From contig NZ_JACYUG010000008.1 in assembly GCF_014841615.1 (NCBI RefSeq), forward strand, positions 104,815 through 168,814: a stretch of DNA of 64,000 bases, read 5' to 3'. Below are positions 1 to 9,113 of the stretch, one piece after another. This DNA comes from Sphingomonas sp. CFBP 8760. Its GTDB lineage: Bacteria > Pseudomonadota > Alphaproteobacteria > Sphingomonadales > Sphingomonadaceae. Made by a program: the position numbers and the translations under genes. The notes under the pieces were generated by a model, which searched no databases, was not told the DNA's origin, and was given only the letters and a program-made list of their open reading frames with translations. Every line of letters starts with the position of its first letter. The stretch's first letter is position 1.

Positions 1-2352
1 AGCAATGTCTACGAAGCGGTCGTCGCGCATATCGAGAAGCTGCGTCGCGACGGGCGCAAGCCGATCCTCGCCAGCTATTCGGCGGGCGCGCGCGACCGGC
101 TGGGCAGCCTGCTGAAAGACCACGGGCTGAAGGGCGGCAAGCACGCGGAGACCTGGCCGGAGGCGCTGGGCATCGCCGACACCACCAAGAGCTTCGGTGT
201 CGGGCTGGTCGTGCTGCCGCTGGACCATGGCTTTACCGCGCCGGGCGTGGCGGTGCTGACCGAACAGGACATGCTGGGCGACCGGCTGATCCGGCGGAAC
301 AAGCGCAAGAAATCCGCCGATGCCTTCCTCGCCGAACTGGCGACGCTGTCCCCCGGCGATCTGGTGGTCCACAGCGACCACGGCATCGGCCGGTACGAGG
401 GGCTGACCTCGATTCCCGTCGGCAAGAGCCCGCACGATTGCGTCGCGCTGTCCTATGCCGGTGGCGACAAGCTGTACGTGCCGGTCGAGAATCTGGAGGT
501 GCTGACCCGCTACGGATCGGGTGAGGACGGCGCCGCGCTTGATCGTCTCGGCGGCGAGGCGTGGCAGCGGCGCAAGTCGCGGATGAAGGAACGCATCCGC
601 GAGATCGCCGGCGAGCTGATCGCGGTGGCGGCGGAACGCGCGCTGCGCCCGGGCGAGGTCGCGGAACCCGATGCCAGCGGCTATCCGGCGTTCGTCGACC
701 GCTTCCCCTACGATCCCACCGACGATCAGGACCGGGCGATCGACGACGTGCTGGGCGATCTGGCGGCGGGCAAGCCGATGGACCGGCTGATCGTCGGCGA
801 TGTCGGCTTCGGCAAGACCGAGGTGGCGTTGCGTGCCGCCTTCGTGGCGGCGATGGGCGGGATGCAGGTGGCGATCGTGTGTCCGACGACGCTGCTCGCC
901 CGCCAGCATTACAACAATTTCTCCGCCCGGTTCGAGGGCTTCCCGATCAAGATCGGCCGGATCAGCCGGCTGGTCGGCACGGCGGAGACGAAAGCCACCA
1001 AGGAGGGCACCGCGTCGGGCGATCTGGACGTGGTGATCGGCACCCACGCCCTGCTGGCGAAGAATGTCGAGTTCAAGCGGCTCGGCCTGGTCATCGTCGA
1101 CGAGGAACAGCGGTTCGGCGTGACCCACAAGGAACGGCTGAAGGCGCTGAAGGCGGACGTGCATATGCTGACGCTGACCGCGACGCCGATCCCGCGCACG
1201 TTGCAGATGGCGATGTCGGGCCTGCGCGAACTGTCCGTCATCCAGACGCCGCCGGTCGACCGGCTGGCGGTGCGCACCTATGTGATGCCGTGGGACCCGG
1301 TGGTGCTGCGCGAGGCGTTGCTGCGCGAACATTATCGCGGTGGACAGAGCTTCATGGTCACGCCGCGCGTCGCCGATCTGCCCGATATCGAGGAATTCCT
1401 GCGCAACGAGGTGCCGGAGATCCGCTACGTCATCGCGCATGGCCAGATGAGCGCGTCGGAGGTGGAGGAGCGGATGAGCGCCTTCTACGAGAAACGGTTC
1501 GAGGTGCTGGTGTCGACCACCATCATCGAGAGCGGGCTGGATATCCCGTCCGCCAACACGATGATCGTGAACCGCGCCGACCGGTTCGGGCTGGCGCAGC
1601 TGTACCAGTTGCGCGGGCGGGTCGGCCGGTCGAAGACGCGGGCCTATGCCTATATGGTGACGCCACCCGAACGGCAGATGACCGAGGCGGCGGACAAACG
1701 GCTGAAGGTGCTGAGCGATCTCGACACGCTGGGCGCGGGGTTCCAGCTGGCCAGCCACGATCTGGACATTCGCGGCGCGGGCAACCTGCTGGGCGACGAA
1801 CAGTCGGGGCATATCAAGGAGGTCGGCTACGAACTCTACCAGTCGATGCTGGAAGAGGCGATCATGGACGCCAAGGCGGGCGGTTTCGCCACCCGGCCGC
1901 GCGATTTCTCGCCACAGATCACCGTCGACGCGCCGATCCTGATCCCGGAGGATTACGTCCCCGATCTCGACCTGCGGATGGGGCTGTACCGCCGCCTGAA
2001 CGACGTGGCGGACGCGCGCGAGGTGGAGGCGTTCGCCGCCGAGATGATTGACCGGTTCGGCGCGCTGCCCGATGCGACCGAGAACCTGATCCGCGTCATC
2101 GAGATCAAGTTGAACGCCAAGAAGGCGTGCATCGCCAAGATGGATGTCGGCGCGAAGGGCGTGCTGGTGTCGTTCCACGACGACAAGCCGCCCAATGTCG
2201 GCGGGCTGATCGCCTATGTCGACCGGCTGGGCGGCGTCGCCAAGCTGCGGCCGGATTCGAAGCTGGTGCTGCAACGCGCCTGGCCCGATGCGAAGTCGCG
2301 GCTGCACGGCGCGCTGCAACTGTCGAAGGGGCTGGCGAAGGCGATGGCCTGA
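1..2352 (+). CDS. mfd: Transcription-repair coupling factor Mfd (5' end cut by window edge)
   Basis: The frame is open from the first base, so the gene begins before the window; 783 C-terminal residues of a protein usually near 1150 are present. Mfd is a DNA translocase that pushes stalled RNA polymerase off DNA damage and recruits UvrA. The RNA polymerase-interacting domain (GDLVVHSDHGIGRYEGL, about residues 118-134 here) is followed by a superfamily 2 helicase core. Walker A is GDVGFGKTE (about 266), the DEEQ box DEEQRFG (about 366), TATPIPRT follows, and QLRGRVGRS is motif VI. The TRCF C-terminal domain ends the protein. The UvrB-like N-terminal part lies outside the window. The identification is firm. 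Confidence 0.97.
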   Translation, partial: SNVYEAVVAHIEKLRRDGRKPILASYSAGARDRLGSLLKDHGLKGGKHAETWPEALGIADTTKSFGVGLVVLPLDHGFTAPGVAVLTEQDMLGDRLIRRNKRKKSADAFLAELATLSPGDLVVHSDHGIGRYEGLTSIPVGKSPHDCVALSYAGGDKLYVPVENLEVLTRYGSGEDGAALDRLGGEAWQRRKSRMKERIREIAGELIAVAAERALRPGEVAEPDASGYPAFVDRFPYDPTDDQDRAIDDVLGDLAAGKPMDRLIVGDVGFGKTEVALRAAFVAAMGGMQVAIVCPTTLLARQHYNNFSARFEGFPIKIGRISRLVGTAETKATKEGTASGDLDVVIGTHALLAKNVEFKRLGLVIVDEEQRFGVTHKERLKALKADVHMLTLTATPIPRTLQMAMSGLRELSVIQTPPVDRLAVRTYVMPWDPVVLREALLREHYRGGQSFMVTPRVADLPDIEEFLRNEVPEIRYVIAHGQMSASEVEERMSAFYEKRFEVLVSTTIIESGLDIPSANTMIVNRADRFGLAQLYQLRGRVGRSKTRAYAYMVTPPERQMTEAADKRLKVLSDLDTLGAGFQLASHDLDIRGAGNLLGDEQSGHIKEVGYELYQSMLEEAIMDAKAGGFATRPRDFSPQITVDAPILIPEDYVPDLDLRMGLYRRLNDVADAREVEAFAAEMIDRFGALPDATENLIRVIEIKLNAKKACIAKMDVGAKGVLVSFHDDKPPNVGGLIAYVDRLGGVAKLRPDSKLVLQRAWPDAKSRLHGALQLSKGLAKAMA

Positions 2353-2473
2353 CGGTCGGTCGCCACCCCGCCGTGGATCGGGCGATGGCGATCCCCGTCT
2401 TTTGATGATGATCCCGCGATCGACTCCCCGGTGGGGGTAGGATAGCATCGCCCCGTCAAGACCGGGGGGCGGC

Positions 2474-3265
2474 ATGGCAACTATTTACGATAGAACGCGA
2501 ACATCCGATCACCGATTCTTCGTGATCACGGCGTATATCATGGCCGGGATCATCGTTGCCGGTTTCGGCATGCAATGGCTGATGGGGCGATCGAGTTTTC
2601 GGTCACCGCCGATGCTGCATATCCATGCCGTCGTCTTCATGGGATGGACGATATTATATGTCGTCCAGAACCATCTGGTCGGGCGGGGATCGGTGGCGGT
2701 GCATCGGCGACTGGGCTGGATCGGGGCCGGCTGGGCCGTCGCGGTGGTGATACTGGGCCTGTACATGACCGCAATGATGGTTCGTCAGGGAAGGACGCCG
2801 TTCTTCTTCCAGCCCGGCTATTTCCTGGTCATGAACTGGTTGACCGTGCTGGGTTTCGGCGCATTGACGGCGGTGGCGATCCGGCTGCGGCGGCGGACCG
2901 ACTGGCATCGCCGGTTGATGCTGTGCGGGATGGCGATCCTGACCGGGCCGGCATTCGGGCGGCTGCTGCCGATGCCGCTGCTGATCCCGTTCGCGGCATG
3001 GGGCGTGACCCTGTGCGTGATGCTGTTGCCGATCGCGGGCATGATCGCGGACATCAGGCGGTACGGCACGATCCACCGCGCATGGTGGTGGGGTGCAGGC
3101 ACGATCGCGGCGTTGCAGCTCGCGATCGGCATCGTCGCGTTCAGCCCGTTCGGCCTGACCGTCTATCGCGCGGTGACGGCCGGCGCGGCGGGCGAGACGG
3201 TGGCGCCGCTGGCCTTTCCACCGTTTCCCGCGGCGCGGCCTCCCGGAACACCGCCCGGCCGGTGA
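2474..3265 (+). CDS. Multi-pass membrane protein, DUF2306-like
   Basis: 263 residues with about seven hydrophobic segments from residue 15 to 235. Conserved-looking histidines sit at membrane edges: the MLHIHAVVF segment (about 48), HRRLGW (about 77) and WHRRLM (about 142). This pattern of paired His and Trp resembles DUF2306 and cytochrome b561-like membrane proteins, so haem or metal binding is possible but not shown. The N-terminus (DRTRTSDHRFF) is cytoplasmic-looking and the C-terminal 25 residues are Pro/Ala-rich. It stands alone between mfd and a convergent gene pair. Function unknown. Confidence 0.75.
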   Translation: MATIYDRTRTSDHRFFVITAYIMAGIIVAGFGMQWLMGRSSFRSPPMLHIHAVVFMGWTILYVVQNHLVGRGSVAVHRRLGWIGAGWAVAVVILGLYMTAMMVRQGRTPFFFQPGYFLVMNWLTVLGFGALTAVAIRLRRRTDWHRRLMLCGMAILTGPAFGRLLPMPLLIPFAAWGVTLCVMLLPIAGMIADIRRYGTIHRAWWWGAGTIAALQLAIGIVAFSPFGLTVYRAVTAGAAGETVAPLAFPPFPAARPPGTPPGR

Positions 3266-3272
3266 CCTATGC

Positions 3273-3653
3273 TCAACTGCTATGGTCGGTGACGATGCGC
3301 CAATGGCCGTCCCGCCGGGCGAAGACCAGGGTGGTATAGCCCGATTGCGTTTCCTTGCCCGTCAGCGTCCACCGCGCGATGAGGACGCGGTGGGTGGCAT
3401 CGATCGGGCGTTTCACCAGCATCGCGAACGACAGCTTGCCGCGGGTGTTGCCGCCACCGGTGAAGCCGGGCGCATACCGCGCGGCGATCGCCGCCTTGCC
3501 GCGCACCACGCCCCTGGCGGTGACGTAGACCGCATCGTCGGCATAGACCGCCATGAAACGATCGAGGTCGCCGGCGTTCCACCCCGCCGCGCTGGCGGCC
3601 ATCGCGGCGGCGATCGTCGTCGCCTCCGCCAGTTGCACCATCGCCGCGATCAT
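3273..3653 (-). CDS. SnoaL-like / nuclear transport factor 2-fold protein
   Basis: 126 residues with the NTF2-fold pattern: a helical start (AAGWNAGDLDRFMAVYADDAV), then VTARGVVRGKAAIAARY, and alternating strands ending in VFARRDGHWRIVTDHSS. Proteins of this type (SnoaL/SgcJ family) bind small hydrophobic ligands or act as isomerases or hydrolases; the substrate here cannot be read. The ATG at 3653 overlaps the stop of the upstream EAL gene by four bases (ATGA), so the two are translationally coupled. A long upstream extension in this frame is only the shadow of the EAL gene. Confidence 0.8.
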   Translation of the reverse strand: MIAAMVQLAEATTIAAAMAASAAGWNAGDLDRFMAVYADDAVYVTARGVVRGKAAIAARYAPGFTGGGNTRGKLSFAMLVKRPIDATHRVLIARWTLTGKETQSGYTTLVFARRDGHWRIVTDHSS

Positions 3654-5134
3654 CGTTCGTTCTCCACCATCGCGATCAGCGCCGCCTCGTCCAGCGCGCC
3701 GGCACGCAGGAACCCCTGATACGAGCCGCACCCCTCCGCCGTCAGCCGGGCGAGTTGCTCGGCCGTTTCCACCCCCTCGGCGATCACCGCCAGTCCCAGC
3801 CCACGGGCGATATCGATCACGCCGCGCACCACCACCCGGTCGCGCGGGTTGCCGACGATGTCGCGGGCCAGCGCCTTGTCGATCTTCAGATAATCGAGCG
3901 GCAACGCCTTCAGATAGGCGAGGCTGGAATAGCCCGTCCCGAAATCGTCGATCGCGACCCGGCACCCCGCCCCCCGCAGTTCGGCGAGGACGGTGGCGGC
4001 ACAATCGAGTTCGAGGATCAGGCCGGTTTCCGTCACCTCGACGGTCAGCCGTCCGCGCGGAAAGCCGCTGGCATCGACCCGGTCGAGGAACAGGCGCGCG
4101 AAACCGGGCCGGGCGAGATCGGCGGCGGTGAGGTTCAACGACAGCCGCAGCGTCGCCAGCGATCGCGGCCAGCGTGCGGCACATCGCAAGGTCAGTTCCT
4201 GGATGTGATCGGACAGCGCGATGCCGAGATCGGCCCGGTCGGCGGCGGCGAACAGCGTGTCGGCCCCCAGCGAGCCGAGCCGGGGATGCTGCCACCGCGC
4301 CAGCGCCTCCACTCCGACGATGCGGCCGCTGGCGATCTCGACCTGTGGCTGGAACAGGATCGCGATGCCGTCGCCCGTCACCGCGTGGTGCAGATCGGCG
4401 GCGAGCGCATCCAGCGACCCGGCTTCCTCCGGCGCGGCCATCCGCACCGTCGCGCCGGCGCTGACCCGCGCCTGTGCCAAGGCGGCGTCGGCGCGGCGCA
4501 GCAGGGCATCGGCATCCTCCCCCGGTGCTTGGCCAGCGACGCCGATGCGGTGGCCGATCAGGATCGGCCCGCCCTCCACCGCGAAGGGCCGGGCGAGCGC
4601 CGCGCCGATCGCGCCGAGCCGGGTGATGGGCGGGCCGTCCAGCCCGATCAGGAAATGATCGCCCGCGATCCGCGCCACGACGGTGTCCGGGCCGGCGGCG
4701 TCGGCGATCCGTGCCTGCGCCAGCGCGATCACCGCATCCACCCGTTCACGTCCATGCGCGGCGTTGACGAGGTCGAGTCGCGACAGCGTGACGGCGACCA
4801 GCGCGCAGCTGCCGCCGGCGGCGATCCGGGCGTCGAGCCACGCGCGCAATCGCCGCCCCTCCTCGCCGTCGACCGCCGATGTTTCACGCCGGTCGACGGG
4901 GCCGGCAGCCCGCATGGTGGACAGCATCGTGGCGATCGCCGGTTCGCCATGGGGGCCGGCGAGGAAGCCGGCGGCGCCTGCCGCGACGAACGGCACGGCC
5001 GCCTCGGCGGTATCGGTCAGGACCAGCACCGCCCTGCCCGCGGCGGCGGCGACCCGAACCTCGCACAGCGCCGCCGGTTCGCGGCCACGGGCGTCGATGA
5101 TGACGATGGCGCGGTGCTGATCGGGGCTGTCCAT
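3650..5134 (-). CDS. Cyclic-di-GMP phosphodiesterase (pseudo-receiver, degenerate GGDEF, EAL)
   Basis: 494 residues. Residues 1-80 look like a receiver domain without a phosphoacceptor Asp (VLVLTDTAEAA, then GAAGFLAGP). Residues about 95-230 are a GGDEF-like fold whose signature has decayed to AGDHF, so cyclase activity is not expected. Residues about 245-490 form an EAL domain with the metal and catalytic residues in place: EALARW, LNLTAADL, EVTETG, DDFGTGYSSL, LKIDKALA, AEGVETAEQL. An active c-di-GMP hydrolase is therefore likely, possibly tuned by GTP binding to the dead GGDEF domain. It has no membrane segment, so it is cytoplasmic. It is coupled to the SnoaL-like gene downstream. Confidence 0.92.
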   Translation of the reverse strand: MDSPDQHRAIVIIDARGREPAALCEVRVAAAAGRAVLVLTDTAEAAVPFVAAGAAGFLAGPHGEPAIATMLSTMRAAGPVDRRETSAVDGEEGRRLRAWLDARIAAGGSCALVAVTLSRLDLVNAAHGRERVDAVIALAQARIADAAGPDTVVARIAGDHFLIGLDGPPITRLGAIGAALARPFAVEGGPILIGHRIGVAGQAPGEDADALLRRADAALAQARVSAGATVRMAAPEEAGSLDALAADLHHAVTGDGIAILFQPQVEIASGRIVGVEALARWQHPRLGSLGADTLFAAADRADLGIALSDHIQELTLRCAARWPRSLATLRLSLNLTAADLARPGFARLFLDRVDASGFPRGRLTVEVTETGLILELDCAATVLAELRGAGCRVAIDDFGTGYSSLAYLKALPLDYLKIDKALARDIVGNPRDRVVVRGVIDIARGLGLAVIAEGVETAEQLARLTAEGCGSYQGFLRAGALDEAALIAMVENER

Positions 5135-5247
5135 GTCCGCAGACCCTAGCGGTGCGTGGACGCACCCTCAATCCGTTACGCATCGGTCACGTCCTGTCGG
5201 TCACGCTCTTGCCGATCGACGATGCAGACCCTAGCTGGGGCGGTACG

Positions 5248-6273
5248 ATGGCGACGGTCCTATCCCCTTCCGATACGCCCGCTTTCGACAGGCTGGTCGA
5301 CGCGCACGGGCGGGCGATCCGGTATCTCCGCATCTCGGTGACCGATCGCTGCGACCTGCGCTGCCGGTACTGCATGGCGGAACAGATGACGTTCCTGCCG
5401 AAATCGGCGCTGCTGAGCCTGGAAGAGATCGCGATCATCGCCGAGCGATTCGTGGCGCGCGGCGTGACGAAGATCCGGCTGTCGGGCGGGGAACCGCTGG
5501 TGCGCCGCGATGTCGGCGAACTGGTCAGGCGGCTGGGCGATCTGGTCGGCCACGGGCTGGACGAACTGACGATGACCACCAACGGCACGCGGCTGGCCGA
5601 TCATGCGCCCGCGCTGCTCGCCGCCGGGATGCGGCGGATCAACGTCAGCCTCGACAGCCTCGATGCCGACCGGTTCCGGCATATTACCCGCCACGGCGAC
5701 GTCGCGCAGGTGATCGGCGGTATCCGGGCCGCGCGCGATGCCGGCCTGCGCATCAAGATCAACATGGTCGCGCTGAAAGGGCTGAACGAGGACGAGATCG
5801 GCCCCATGCTGCAATGGTGTGCCGACGAGGGGCTGGACCTGTCGCTGATCGAGACGATGCCGCTGGGCGCGATCGACGAGGACCGGGTCGATCGCTTCCT
5901 GCCGCTGACGCGGGTGTTCGACGATCTGTCGGCGCGTTTCCCGCTGGAGCGCGATTCGCATCGCACCGGCGGACCGGCGCGATACTGGCGGGTGGCGGGA
6001 ACGGACACGCGGCTGGGGCTGATCTCGCCGCTGACCGCGAATTTCTGCGACGGGTGCAACCGGGTGCGGCTGACGACCGAGGGCAAATTGTACATGTGCC
6101 TGGGTCATGACGATCAGGTCGATCTGAAGGCGGCGCTGCGCGATGGCGGCATCGGCGCGCTGGACGCCGCGATCGACCGTGGCCTGCGCGAGAAGCCGTT
6201 GCGCCACGATTTCCGGATCGAGGCGGGATCGGCCCCGGCGGTGACCCGGCATATGAGCGTCACGGGCGGATGA
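5248..6273 (+). CDS. moaA: GTP 3',8-cyclase MoaA
   Basis: Radical-SAM enzyme that converts GTP to 3',8-cyclo-7,8-dihydro-GTP, the first step of molybdenum cofactor synthesis. The N-terminal cluster motif CDLRCRYC (C-x3-C-x2-C) is at about residue 34. The C-terminal cluster is FCDGCNRVRL followed by a Cys at MCLG (C-x2-C-x13-C), and the protein ends in the Gly-Gly pair typical of MoaA (VTGG). The ATG at 5248 gives 341 residues, normal for the family, and is preceded by a G-rich stretch; an in-frame start at 5152 would add 32 residues with no family similarity. The last four bases overlap nadK. Confidence 0.96.
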   Translation: MATVLSPSDTPAFDRLVDAHGRAIRYLRISVTDRCDLRCRYCMAEQMTFLPKSALLSLEEIAIIAERFVARGVTKIRLSGGEPLVRRDVGELVRRLGDLVGHGLDELTMTTNGTRLADHAPALLAAGMRRINVSLDSLDADRFRHITRHGDVAQVIGGIRAARDAGLRIKINMVALKGLNEDEIGPMLQWCADEGLDLSLIETMPLGAIDEDRVDRFLPLTRVFDDLSARFPLERDSHRTGGPARYWRVAGTDTRLGLISPLTANFCDGCNRVRLTTEGKLYMCLGHDDQVDLKAALRDGGIGALDAAIDRGLREKPLRHDFRIEAGSAPAVTRHMSVTGG

Positions 6274-7061
6274 CCGTTTACCAGCGGTGGGCGCTGGCCG
6301 CCTCACCCACCGGCCCGGCGCAGGCCGCGGCCGCCGAACTGGCCGATGCCGCCGATTGGGTGCCGCTGGACGAGGCGGACGTGGTGATCGCCCTGGGCGG
6401 CGATGGTTTCATGCTGCACACGCTGCACCGGATGCTGGAACGGCGTATGGCCCCCGGCGCGGCGCCGGTGCCGGTGTTCGGCATGAATCTGGGTACGGTC
6501 GGCTTCCTGATGAACGAGTGGCGCCGGCACGGCCTGCAGGAACGGCTGGCCCGCGCGCGCCGGTTTCAGGTCACCCCGCTCCAGATGACCGCGACGGCGG
6601 TGGACGGTCGTATCTGCACCCTCCCCGCGATCAACGAGGTGTCGTTGCTGCGCGAGACGCGGCAGACCGCCAAGCTGGAGGTGCGGGTCAACGACCGGAT
6701 CGTCCTGCCCGAACTGGCGTGCGACGGCATCCTGTGCGCGACACCGGCGGGATCGACCGCCTATAATCTGTCCGCGCAAGGGCCGATCCTGCCGCTCGGC
6801 TCCGGGATGCTGGCGCTGACCCCGATCAGTCCGTTCCGGCCGCGGCGCTGGCGCGGGGCGATCCTGCCCGACAAGACCCGCATCTCGCTGACGGTGCTGG
6901 ACCCCGCCAAGCGCCCCGTCTCCGCGGTCGCGGACCAGCGCGAGATGCGTGACGTGGCGCAGGTCGATATCTCGATGGACCGTGCCCGCGACCTGACCCT
7001 GCTGTTCGATCCCGAACATGCGCTGGACGAGCGGATCACGATGGAACAGTTCATCGCCTGA
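6270..7061 (+). CDS. nadK: NAD kinase
   Basis: 263 residues. Phosphorylates NAD to NADP in the cytoplasm. The family motifs are present: GGDGFMLHTLHR (about residue 45), NLGTVGFLMN (about 73), and the GSTAYNLSAQGPILP block that binds nucleotide. The ATG lies inside the end of moaA (ATGA overlap), so the two genes are translationally coupled, an unusual partner for nadK with no obvious metabolic link. Short alphaproteobacterial NadK proteins of this size are normal. Confidence 0.95.
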   Translation: MTVYQRWALAASPTGPAQAAAAELADAADWVPLDEADVVIALGGDGFMLHTLHRMLERRMAPGAAPVPVFGMNLGTVGFLMNEWRRHGLQERLARARRFQVTPLQMTATAVDGRICTLPAINEVSLLRETRQTAKLEVRVNDRIVLPELACDGILCATPAGSTAYNLSAQGPILPLGSGMLALTPISPFRPRRWRGAILPDKTRISLTVLDPAKRPVSAVADQREMRDVAQVDISMDRARDLTLLFDPEHALDERITMEQFIA

Positions 7062-7087
7062 CCGCGTCAGCGCCGGGGGGCGTCGGT

Positions 7088-7249
7088 TCAGCGCTGGGTC
7101 TCCCGTTGCGCCTGCACGGATTCGACCGGCTTGTCGGTGCCGGCGACGTTCGTCACGAACAGGATCGCCAGCAGGATCGCACCGGCGAGCGCGCACGCCA
7201 TCCCGATCACCAGCCCCCGGGCCGGCTTGTTGCCATTGTCATCGGCCAT
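7088..7249 (-). CDS. Small single-pass membrane protein (53 aa)
   Basis: Reading the reverse strand from the ATG at 7249 gives 53 residues: a short charged start (MADDNGNKPARG), one hydrophobic span (LVIGMACALAGAILLAILFV), then a polar tail ending ETQR. One transmembrane helix with the N-terminus probably inside is the only visible feature. It is convergent with nadK and too short for most gene callers. No family is recognised. Confidence 0.6.
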   Translation of the reverse strand: MADDNGNKPARGLVIGMACALAGAILLAILFVTNVAGTDKPVESVQAQRETQR

Positions 7250-7451
7250 CGATCATTCTCCTGTTCATGCGTGGCCAACGCACGGACCCTGGCGATGGGG
7301 GCGTCGGCCACCATCGATATGGCGTGACGACATGCCGCGAATACGCGGCATTCCACCGGTAACATCATCATTATCCGCTTAAAACCGTCATCGATCGTCC
7401 CTACAGGACAGAAGCCGCATGATTGGCGCGCGGTGGTTCGAGTAGGTCGAG

Positions 7452-7691
7452 ATGCCCCATCCAGTCCCGGTTCATCCCCGCATCGATGCCCATGACCTGC
7501 CGCATTCTCCTTTCGAGGAGTTCCGGCTGTGCGAGCGGGATACCCGCAATGTCGCGCAGGACGCCGATGAGCGGCTGGCCACTGCCCGGTTGCTGCTGCG
7601 GGCGACCTGGCCGGTTTCGACCGATACGTTCGTGACGGAGGACATGCCGCTGCTGCTGACGCGCGCCGGCCAGATCGATCCATCGCGCTGA
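7452..7691 (+). CDS. Hypothetical small protein (79 aa)
   Basis: 79 residues starting at an ATG with AGGTCGAG just upstream. The sequence is soluble and mixed in charge (FEEFRLCERDTRN, ADERLATARLLLRA), with no signal peptide or membrane segment. No family is recognised. It sits between a small membrane protein gene and tRNA-Asn on the opposite strand. Amino-acid content looks more natural than that of the other frames here, which is the main support for it being real. Confidence 0.45.
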   Translation: MPHPVPVHPRIDAHDLPHSPFEEFRLCERDTRNVAQDADERLATARLLLRATWPVSTDTFVTEDMPLLLTRAGQIDPSR

Positions 7692-7780
7692 ACGGCGCGG
7701 TGTTAACGTAGACCGGGATGATCGTGGAAAGCAGGTGACGGGTACCGGTCTGCCATCATCATCCGCGTCATATCGGATGG

Positions 7781-7855
7781 TGGCTCCCTGAGTAGGATTC
7801 GAACCTACGGCCGCTCGATTAACAGTCGAGAGCTCTACCGCTGAGCTATCAGGGA
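7781..7855 (-). tRNA. tRNA-Asn (anticodon GTT)
   Basis: Complete cloverleaf on the reverse strand. The acceptor stem is TCCCTGA/TCAGGGA, the D arm contains AGCTCAGCGGTAGAGC, the anticodon loop is CTGTTAA with GTT, and the T arm has GGTTCGAATCC. The discriminator is G and CCA is encoded (75 bases with CCA). Confidence 0.97.
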
Positions 7856-7949
7856 TCGTTGCCGGTGGCGGCTCTATAACCGGCGGAAAAGAGGATGCAA
7901 CCCCCTATCCGATCATGGAGCGATCATCGCGGCGATGCATTGGGGGTAA

Positions 7950-8366
7950 ATGCGACAGACGACCACCATGCTGACGATCGCCACCCCCGGCGCGGGGCTG
8001 CACGAGATCACCGACCGGATCGTCCGCTGGATCGCCGGGGCGGGGATCGACGAGGGGCTGCTGACGGTGTTCTGCCGGCACACCTCCGCTTCGCTGCTGG
8101 TCCAGGAGAATGCCGCCCCGGCCGCCCGACGCGACCTGGAACGCTATTTCGCGCGCATCGCGCCGGAGAGCGACGGTTACGAGCATGACGACGAGGGACC
8201 GGACGACATGCCCGCGCACCTGCGCAGCGCCCTGACGACGGTACAGTTGTCGATTCCCGTCATCCGTGGTGAGATGGCGTTGGGGACGTGGCAGGGCATC
8301 TATCTGTTCGAGCATCGCCACGCCCCGCATCGCCGGACGATGGCGTTGCATCTGATCGGCGAATGA
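7950..8366 (+). CDS. YjbQ/UPF0047 family protein (secondary thiamine-phosphate synthase type)
   Basis: 138 residues with the signature of the YjbQ family: FCRHTSASLLVQEN (about residue 42), DMPAHLRSAL, and the closing GTWQGIYLFEHR. Family members bind a metal through conserved His residues, and E. coli YjbQ shows weak thiamine-phosphate synthase activity, though the true role is unsettled. The ATG at 7950 follows a GGGGG run at close spacing; a second in-frame ATG at 7968 is the alternative. It stands alone, downstream of the divergent tRNA-Asn. Confidence 0.88.
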   Translation: MRQTTTMLTIATPGAGLHEITDRIVRWIAGAGIDEGLLTVFCRHTSASLLVQENAAPAARRDLERYFARIAPESDGYEHDDEGPDDMPAHLRSALTTVQLSIPVIRGEMALGTWQGIYLFEHRHAPHRRTMALHLIGE

Positions 8367-8475
8367 CCCAACCCGTCATTTTGCTGAACGGGAGCCAAGT
8401 CGTTCATCGCTCGTTCCACCATTGACGGTTATTGCGGGGCGTTTCGCCGCATCTGCCGCGAACGGAGACGCTGAA

Positions 8476-9093
8476 ATGTTTCTTTCCTTCGGCCGCAAGG
8501 CCATCGTGGCGGCGTTGACCGCCAGCACCCTTTTCGTCGCGGGTTGCGCGACGGAAACCCGCTACCGCCCCGCCACCGGGCAGGGCTTCTACCGGTCCGG
8601 CTACAGCGACCGGCAGATCGAGCCGAATCGCTTCCTCATCAGCTTTGCCGGCAACAGCGTGACATCGCGCGATACCGTCGAACGGTATCTGTTCTTCCGG
8701 GCCGCCGAGCTGACGTTGCAGCAGGGATATGATTATTTCGTGATGGCCGATCGCGACACCAACCTGCAGTCGCGCACCTATTCCACGCCGGGGTTCGGTG
8801 GCGGATTTGGCGGCGGCTTCGGTTATGGCGGCTTCGGCGGCTATTGGGGGCCATCGTGGCGGTATCGCGGGGCTGGTTTCGGCTGGCGCAGCTGGGACCC
8901 GTGGGGCGGTGGCTTCGGCCCCTGGGGCGGCGGCTTCGACGTCCGCACCATCGACCGGTACGAGGCCGCAGCGGAGATCGTGATGCGCAAGGGACCGATC
9001 CCGCGCGAGAACATCCGCGCCTTCGATGCCCGCAAGGTCGTCGAATCGGTCGGTCCGTCCGTGCAGCTGCCGGACCAGCCCAACCGCCGCTGA
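8476..9093 (+). CDS. CC0125/CC1285-type lipoprotein with glycine-rich segment
   Basis: 205 residues starting at the ATG 8476, which has GGAG eight bases upstream; an in-frame start at 8422 would place the signal peptide internally. The signal peptide ends in a lipobox (TLFVAGC), so the mature protein is membrane-anchored and outside the cytoplasm. The conserved core YRPATGQGFYRSGYSDRQI and FRAAELTLQQGYDYF matches a lipoprotein family of Caulobacter and sphingomonads of unknown function. A low-complexity stretch of FGG/GGF repeats (about residues 105-155) follows. A strong terminator lies just downstream. Confidence 0.85.
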   Translation: MFLSFGRKAIVAALTASTLFVAGCATETRYRPATGQGFYRSGYSDRQIEPNRFLISFAGNSVTSRDTVERYLFFRAAELTLQQGYDYFVMADRDTNLQSRTYSTPGFGGGFGGGFGYGGFGGYWGPSWRYRGAGFGWRSWDPWGGGFGPWGGGFDVRTIDRYEAAAEIVMRKGPIPRENIRAFDARKVVESVGPSVQLPDQPNRR

Positions 9094-9113
9094 TCCTTCG
9101 CCGGAACGACATG

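Noticed and set aside
5152..5247. Earlier moaA start
   Set aside because: The added 32 residues have no MoaA similarity; the ATG at 5248 gives the usual length.
8780..8940. Tandem repeat in the lipoprotein gene
   Set aside because: The repeats encode glycine-rich low complexity (FGG/GGF) inside one gene; not a separate element.
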